From positions 248,001-312,000 of the forward strand of contig NZ_MOBX01000016.1 in assembly GCF_003732425.1 (NCBI RefSeq): a stretch of 64,000 bases of DNA. Reading direction: 5' to 3'. The notes beneath the pieces were generated by a model, which had not been told where the DNA came from, searched no databases, and saw nothing but the letters and a program-made list of their open reading frames with translations. Positions 59,910 to 64,000 of the stretch are shown piece by piece (the stretch's first letter is position 1; every line of letters starts with the position of its first letter). Origin of the DNA: Pseudomonas fluorescens (GTDB taxonomy: Bacteria; Pseudomonadota; Gammaproteobacteria; Pseudomonadales; Pseudomonadaceae). A program made the position numbers and the translations under genes.

Positions 59910-60881
59910 TCAGACCGCCATTGGCGCGGTCATTGGCGCGTGGTGCTCATAACCTTCCAGCGAGAAATCGCTCGGCTCCACCAGCTCCAGCCACTCCGGC
60001 TGATACACACCCGTTTTGGCAAACTCCGGCACGCGATCCGAGATTTTAAGCTTCGGCATGGCGAACGGCTCGCGCTTGAGCTGTTCGTTGAGCATGTCCA
60101 GATGGTTTTCGTAGACGTGCGCGTCACCGATGAAATAGGTGAACCAGCGCGGCGTGTAGCCGGTCAGGCGACCGATCAGGCTCAGCAGCGCAGCGCCTTC
60201 GGTGAGGTTGAACGGTGTGCCCAGGCCCAGATCGTTGGAACGGATGTAGAGGGTCAGAGAAATCTCTTTGGTCTCGACGTTCGGGTGGAACTGGTACAGC
60301 AGATGGCACGGCGGCAGGGCCATTTCATCGAGCTGGGCGACGTTCCAGCCGTGGAACAGAATTCGGCGGCTGCCCGGATCCTTGATGATCGTATCGACGC
60401 ACTGGCGCACCTGATCGATGGCTTTGTACAGCACCACGTAAGCCTGGCCGTCTTCTTCGCCTTGAGCGATCTGCTTGTAGCCGTTGCTCAGCGTTTGTTC
60501 GATGGCGGCGGTGTTGCTCAACGGGATCTGCTTGTACGCCGGCCACTTGCGCCATTGCACGCCGTAAATTTCGCCGAGGTCGTCGTCGCCCTGACGGAAC
60601 GGGTTGGCCAGCCACTGCGCGTTTTCGTTGGCGTTCTGGTCCCAGACCTTGCAGCCCAGCGCCCGGAATTCAGCGGCGTTGTTGACGCCACGGAGAAAAC
60701 CGCACATCTCGCCGATGGCCGATTTAAAGGCCATTTTGCGCGTGGTGATCGCCGGGAAACCTTCCTGCAGATCGAAACGCAGCATCGCCCCCGGAAAACT
60801 GATGGTGTTGATGCCGGTGCGGTTGGCCTGCTTGGTGCCGTTCTGGATGACATGCGAGACCAGTTCGAGATATTGCTTCAT
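59910..60881 (-). CDS. thyA: Thymidylate synthase
   Basis: A 323-residue enzyme converting dUMP to dTMP using methylene-tetrahydrofolate. The catalytic Cys is in L-P-P-C-H-L-L-Y-Q-F, with R-S-N-D-L-G-L-G-T-P-F-N for dUMP binding. It is about 60 residues longer than the E. coli enzyme, with insertions in the first half. It lies 50 bp downstream of lgt; a GC-rich hairpin is in between. Confidence 0.95.
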   Translation of the reverse strand: MKQYLELVSHVIQNGTKQANRTGINTISFPGAMLRFDLQEGFPAITTRKMAFKSAIGEMCGFLRGVNNAAEFRALGCKVWDQNANENAQWLANPFRQGDDDLGEIYGVQWRKWPAYKQIPLSNTAAIEQTLSNGYKQIAQGEEDGQAYVVLYKAIDQVRQCVDTIIKDPGSRRILFHGWNVAQLDEMALPPCHLLYQFHPNVETKEISLTLYIRSNDLGLGTPFNLTEGAALLSLIGRLTGYTPRWFTYFIGDAHVYENHLDMLNEQLKREPFAMPKLKISDRVPEFAKTGVYQPEWLELVEPSDFSLEGYEHHAPMTAPMAV

Positions 60882-60902
60882 GAGTTACCTGTGTCCTTTG
60901 AG

Positions 60903-60923
60903 CCCCGGCGTCGCGCGCCGGGG
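60903..60923 (-). other. GC-rich hairpin between lgt and thyA
   Basis: CCCCGGCG and CGCCGGGG pair around a 5-nt loop. There is no T-run on the minus strand, so it is more likely an mRNA processing or stability element than a terminator. Confidence 0.4.
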
Positions 60924-60931
60924 TTCGTAGT

Positions 60932-61747
60932 TTAAGCCGTCGGTGCGAGCGGTGCTGCCGGCGCGCGACGATAGGCCAGCCAGATCAGGAACAGCCCGCC
61001 GATGATCATCGGCACGCAGAGCACCTGGCCCATGGTCAGCCAGTTCCAGGCCAGATAGCCCAGTTGCGCATCCGGGACGCGGACGAACTCGACGATAAAA
61101 CGGAAGATGCCGTAGAACAGCGCGAACATGCCGGAAACGGCCATGGTCGGGCGCGGCTTGCGCGAGAAAATCCACAGGATCAGGAACAGCGCCACGCCTT
61201 CGAGCGCGAACTGATACAGCTGCGACGGGTGACGCGGCAGTTGCGCCGGATCGCTGAACGGCGGGAAAACCATGGCCCACGGCACGTCGGTGGCCTTGCC
61301 CCATAACTCGGCATTGATGAAGTTGCCGATACGCCCGGCGCCCAGGCCGATCGGCACCATCGGTGCGACGAAGTCCATCAACTGGAAGAACGACTTGCCG
61401 TTACGCTTGCCGAACCACAAGGCCGCCAGCATCACGCCGATGAAACCGCCGTGGAACGACATGCCGCCCTTCCACACTTCGAAAATCAGCGTCGGGTTGG
61501 CCAGGTAAGCGCTCAAATCGTAGAACAGCACATAGCCCAGACGTCCGCCGACAATCACGCCCATCGACAGCCAGAAGATCAGATCGGAGAGCTTCTCCTT
61601 GGACCAGGTCGGGTCGAAGCGGTTGAGCCGGCGCGACGCCAGCAGCCACGCACCGCCGATGCCGATCAGGTACATCAGACCGTACCAGTGGATTTTCAGC
61701 GGACCGATGGCCAGGGCCACCGGGTCGATCTGCGGGTAAGGCAGCAT
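60932..61747 (-). CDS. lgt: Phosphatidylglycerol--prolipoprotein diacylglyceryl transferase
   Basis: A 271-residue inner-membrane enzyme that attaches diacylglycerol to the lipobox Cys of prolipoproteins. About seven helices are predicted. The Lgt signature G-L-G-A-G-R-I-G-N-F-I-N-A-E-L-W-G and H-P-S-Q-L-Y-Q are present. It is probably cotranscribed with thyA. Confidence 0.95.
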   Translation of the reverse strand: MLPYPQIDPVALAIGPLKIHWYGLMYLIGIGGAWLLASRRLNRFDPTWSKEKLSDLIFWLSMGVIVGGRLGYVLFYDLSAYLANPTLIFEVWKGGMSFHGGFIGVMLAALWFGKRNGKSFFQLMDFVAPMVPIGLGAGRIGNFINAELWGKATDVPWAMVFPPFSDPAQLPRHPSQLYQFALEGVALFLILWIFSRKPRPTMAVSGMFALFYGIFRFIVEFVRVPDAQLGYLAWNWLTMGQVLCVPMIIGGLFLIWLAYRRAPAAPLAPTA

Positions 61748-61826
61748 TGCGACTCCTCGTTAGAGTTGAAACCAAAATTCCCGGGCGACGCTGCCACCTC
61801 AGGATTAAGCCAGGATTGCGACGCGA

Positions 61827-62609
61827 TTAAAGCAGGAAGCTCAAGCCCACGCTGAACAGCAAAGCGGCGAACAGCCGTTTCAGCAAGCGCGGCGACAATC
61901 TGTGCGCCAAACGCGCGCCGATGCGGGCGAAGACCATGCTGGTCAGGGCGATGCCCAACAACGCCGGCAAATAGACAAAACCGAGACTATGCGGTGGCAA
62001 CAACGGATCGTGCCACCCCAGAATCATGAAACTTAATGCACTGACCAAAGCAATCGGCAGACCGCAGGCCGATGACGTCGCCACCGCTTGCTGCATCGGC
62101 ACGCTGCGCCAGGTCAGGAACGGCACGGTCAGCGAACCGCCGCCCACCCCGAAAATCGCCGAGGCCCAACCAATCACACTGCCGGCCACGGTCAGACCGA
62201 GTTTGCCCGGCACCGTTCGGCTGGCCTTGGGTTTGATGTCCAGCGCCAGTTGCACGGAAATCACCAGGGCGAACACACCGATGATTTTTTGCAGGTTGGG
62301 TCCGGAGATCGCTTCTGCGGTCAGCGCACCGAAACCGGCGCCCAACAGAATACCGACAGCCATCCACCTGAAGATCGGCCAGCGCACTGCGCCGCGACGG
62401 TGATGTTCACGCACGGCGTTGACCGAGGTGAAGATGATCGTCGCCAGCGATGTTCCGACCGCCAGATGGGTAAGAATCGACTGATCAAAGCCCTGCAGAG
62501 TGAAACTGAACACCAGCACCGGGACAATAATGATCCCGCCGCCAACCCCGAACAGCCCGGCCAGCACGCCCGCACAGGCGCCCAGCGCCAGATAGAGCAG
62601 AAATTCCAT
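61827..62609 (-). CDS. TauE/SafE (TSUP) family sulfite/organic acid exporter
   Basis: A 260-residue membrane protein with about eight helices in two repeats, each with the family motif [LI]-F-G-V-G-G-G (residues 19-25 and in A-I-F-G-V-G-G-G-S-L). The start at 62609 begins with M-E-F-L-L-Y-L-A; the frame runs further upstream without membrane or signal character. The substrate is unknown. Confidence 0.88.
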   Translation of the reverse strand: MEFLLYLALGACAGVLAGLFGVGGGIIIVPVLVFSFTLQGFDQSILTHLAVGTSLATIIFTSVNAVREHHRRGAVRWPIFRWMAVGILLGAGFGALTAEAISGPNLQKIIGVFALVISVQLALDIKPKASRTVPGKLGLTVAGSVIGWASAIFGVGGGSLTVPFLTWRSVPMQQAVATSSACGLPIALVSALSFMILGWHDPLLPPHSLGFVYLPALLGIALTSMVFARIGARLAHRLSPRLLKRLFAALLFSVGLSFLL

Positions 62610-62741
62610 GACCGTCTCCCCAGACCGCATCCGCAAAACCGGAGCGGCATGGTAACGGATGCATGGCCTTTGGCTCCACTTGCGATGGATGCACGGACGC
62701 CGGATGCGTAGAGTGAGCAAAAAACACACAAGGACCACCTT

Positions 62742-63488
62742 ATGTGCCTGATAGTTTTCGCCTGGCGCCCGGGCCATGCCCAGCCGCTGATCGTCGCGGC
62801 CAACCGCGACGAGTTCTACGCCCGGCCGAGCCTGCCACTGGCACCATGGCCGGAGGCACCGCATGTACATGCCGGGCGCGATCTTGAGGCCGGCGGCACC
62901 TGGCTGGGGATTGGCGCCAACGGACGCTTTGCCGCGCTGACCAATATTCGCGATCCGCATCAACCGCCAGCGCGCAAGTCACGGGGTGAGTTGGTCGCGC
63001 GGTTTCTGACCGCTGATGCGTCGATTGATGATTATTTGAGCGATGTGGTCGGACGTGCGCCGGAATATGCCGGGTTCAACCTGCTGCTGGGCAATAGCCA
63101 TGAGCTGTGGCACTTCAATGCGCGGATGTCGGAACCGGTAATGCTGGAGCCGGGGGTTTACGGGCTATCAAATGCGGGGCTGGATACGCCGTGGCCGAAA
63201 CTGCTCAAAGCCAAGGCTGCACTGACTGCGGTGCTGGATGATCCGCAGCCTGAACGGTTGCTGGAACTGCTGGGCGATGCGCAGACCGCACCGTTTGCCG
63301 AGTTGCCGGATACCGGGGTGGGCCTGGCGACGGAGTCATTGTTGTCGAGTGTGTTTATCGCCAGCCAGAGTTACGGCACCCGGGCGAGTACGGCGTTGAT
63401 CGTGAAGGCGGATGGGTCGCGGCGGATGGTCGAGCGGAGTTTTGGGCCGTATGGCGGACATCTTGGGGAAGTTGAGCTTTGCGTCTAA
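62742..63488 (+). CDS. NRDE/TANGO2 family protein
   Basis: A 248-residue protein of the NRDE family. The N-terminal Cys2 after Met and the signature A-N-R-D-E-F-Y are present, as in NTN-hydrolase-like proteins. Human TANGO2 is linked to heme and lipid handling; the bacterial role is not settled. It starts 11 bp after AAGGA and is divergent from the TSUP gene. Confidence 0.87.
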   Translation: MCLIVFAWRPGHAQPLIVAANRDEFYARPSLPLAPWPEAPHVHAGRDLEAGGTWLGIGANGRFAALTNIRDPHQPPARKSRGELVARFLTADASIDDYLSDVVGRAPEYAGFNLLLGNSHELWHFNARMSEPVMLEPGVYGLSNAGLDTPWPKLLKAKAALTAVLDDPQPERLLELLGDAQTAPFAELPDTGVGLATESLLSSVFIASQSYGTRASTALIVKADGSRRMVERSFGPYGGHLGEVELCV

Positions 63489-63495
63489 GAGCAAA

Positions 63496-63793
63496 CCCTC
63501 ACCCCAGCCCTCTTCCGGAGGGAGAGGGGGCCGACCGAGGTGTCTTGAGCCATGCATCGACCTGAAAGACCGAGTTGATTATGGATTCAACACGCACCTT
63601 CAAGTCGGTTTGAATCGATTATGGATTCAACACAGCACTTCCAGCCCGGTGCGGTTCGATTATGGATTCAGCACAACACCTCAAGTCGGTTTGAATCGAT
63701 TATGGATCCAGCAAAACACTTTCAGGTCGGCGTAGTTCTGCAGCATCCCCAATCAGTCCCCTCTCCCTCTGGGAGAGGGTTAGGGTGAGGGGC
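63496..63793. repeat. Compound repeat: inverted CTCACCC elements around a 40-bp tandem array
   Basis: Left copy CCCTCACCCCAGCCCTCT (with hairpin CCTC..GAGG) begins at 63496. Its inverted relative, ending GGGTTAGGGTGAGGGGC, lies at 63757-63793. Between them are four units of about 40 bp, with GATTATGGAT[TC]CA at 63577, 63617, 63658 and 63698. The period (40/41) is not a multiple of three, so it is non-coding. Confidence 0.85.
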
Positions 63794-63802
63794 TTTTGAT
63801 CT

Positions 63803-64000
63803 TCAGAGGGCCTTGATGACCGCCGGCGGATGCATCTTCGACAACCCGAGGTTCTTCAGCGCCAATTGCAGCGAGCTGTGGATAACTTGCGGGTTATCAA
63901 TGGTCATCAGCTCCGCCAACAACTCCTGAGCCTTGCTCAGATTGACCTGACGCAGCATCCACTTCACCTTCGGCAAGTTGGTCGCGTTCATCGACAGGCT
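63803..64000 (-). CDS. ptsP: Phosphoenolpyruvate-protein phosphotransferase PtsP (C-terminal end)
   Basis: Only the last 65 codons are in the window; the frame is open at 64000. The segment reads S-L-S-M-N-A-T-N-L-P-K-V-K-W and continues with K-A-Q-E-L-L-A. This is the end of the PEP-utilising enzyme barrel of the nitrogen PTS enzyme I, which phosphorylates NPr. Position beside the NRDE, TSUP and lgt genes matches the P. aeruginosa order. Confidence 0.85.
   Translation of the reverse strand, partial: SLSMNATNLPKVKWMLRQVNLSKAQELLAELMTIDNPQVIHSSLQLALKNLGLSKMHPPAVIKAL

Noticed and set aside
63573..63731. Possible CRISPR array
   Set aside because: The units are tandem copies without unique spacers, spacing is tight, and no cas gene is present.
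63412..63735. ORF through the 40-bp tandem repeats
   Set aside because: The repeat period is not a multiple of three and the frame starts inside the NRDE gene; no ribosome binding site.

Overview
The window is chromosomal DNA of a fluorescent-group Pseudomonas (P. fluorescens complex). The evidence is high GC, dense short-spaced operons, many REP palindromes of the types common in that group (cores GGGAGCGAGCCTGCTCGCG, GTGGCGAGGG and GTAGGAGCTGC), and a gene order that, from memory, follows P. aeruginosa PA0401 down to PA0337 (pyrC' - pilT - yggS - proC - metXW - rdgB - hemW - trmB - thiGS - mtgA - rpoH - ftsXEY - M16 pair - rsmD - yheT - TetR/aldehyde dehydrogenase/GMC - coaD - fdx - mutM - pfpI - rlmI - ilvD - folA - thyA - lgt - ptsP). 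No tRNA or rRNA gene was seen.

Layout. 1-10.3 kb: end of a non-catalytic dihydroorotase, TM2 and NlpC/P60 proteins, pilT, then yggS-proC-yggT-yggU, metX-metW, and DUF4426-rdgB-hemW-DUF3392. 10.3-18.5 kb: a REP-flanked RNA 2'-phosphotransferase, trmB, thiG/thiS, DUF423, mtgA, rpoH with a sigmaE/AlgU-like promoter, and ftsY-ftsE-ftsX. 18.8-27.1 kb: an active/inactive M16 peptidase pair, rsmD, a second paralogous M16 pair, then yheT and an AraC regulator. 27.2-32.6 kb: sulfurtransferase, TetR regulator, and a divergent aldehyde dehydrogenase/Tat lipoprotein/GMC oxidoreductase operon with a visible operator. 32.7-37.9 kb: coaD, ferredoxin, mutM, HDOD protein, PfpI, RlmI.

38.0-41.6 kb is the most unusual part. 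Between rlmI and ilvD sits an AT-rich regulatory region with two GGAAATTTCC palindromes and a good sigma70 promoter. A 23-codon peptide gene with a consensus ribosome binding site follows, then a rho-independent hairpin. Next come three translationally coupled genes: a SagB-type flavin dehydrogenase, a diiron protein with all seven AurF-type ligands, and a Bcr/CflA-type exporter. This looks like a small peptide-derived natural-product system, or an exporter operon controlled by a leader peptide. No YcaO, PEARL ligase or other classical partner is present.

41.9-64 kb: ilvD, phosphorylcholine phosphatase, a cystine-type symporter, folA and a DUF2868/DUF3482 membrane-GTPase pair. Then comes a phosphonate catabolic island (PhnZ-like HD oxygenase, FAD oxidoreductase, 2-aminoethylphosphonate-type ABC importer, LysR regulator), followed by cadA/cadR with a MerR-type operator, thyA, lgt, a TauE/SafE transporter and an NRDE protein. 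The window closes with a 40-bp tandem repeat bracketed by inverted repeats and the end of ptsP.
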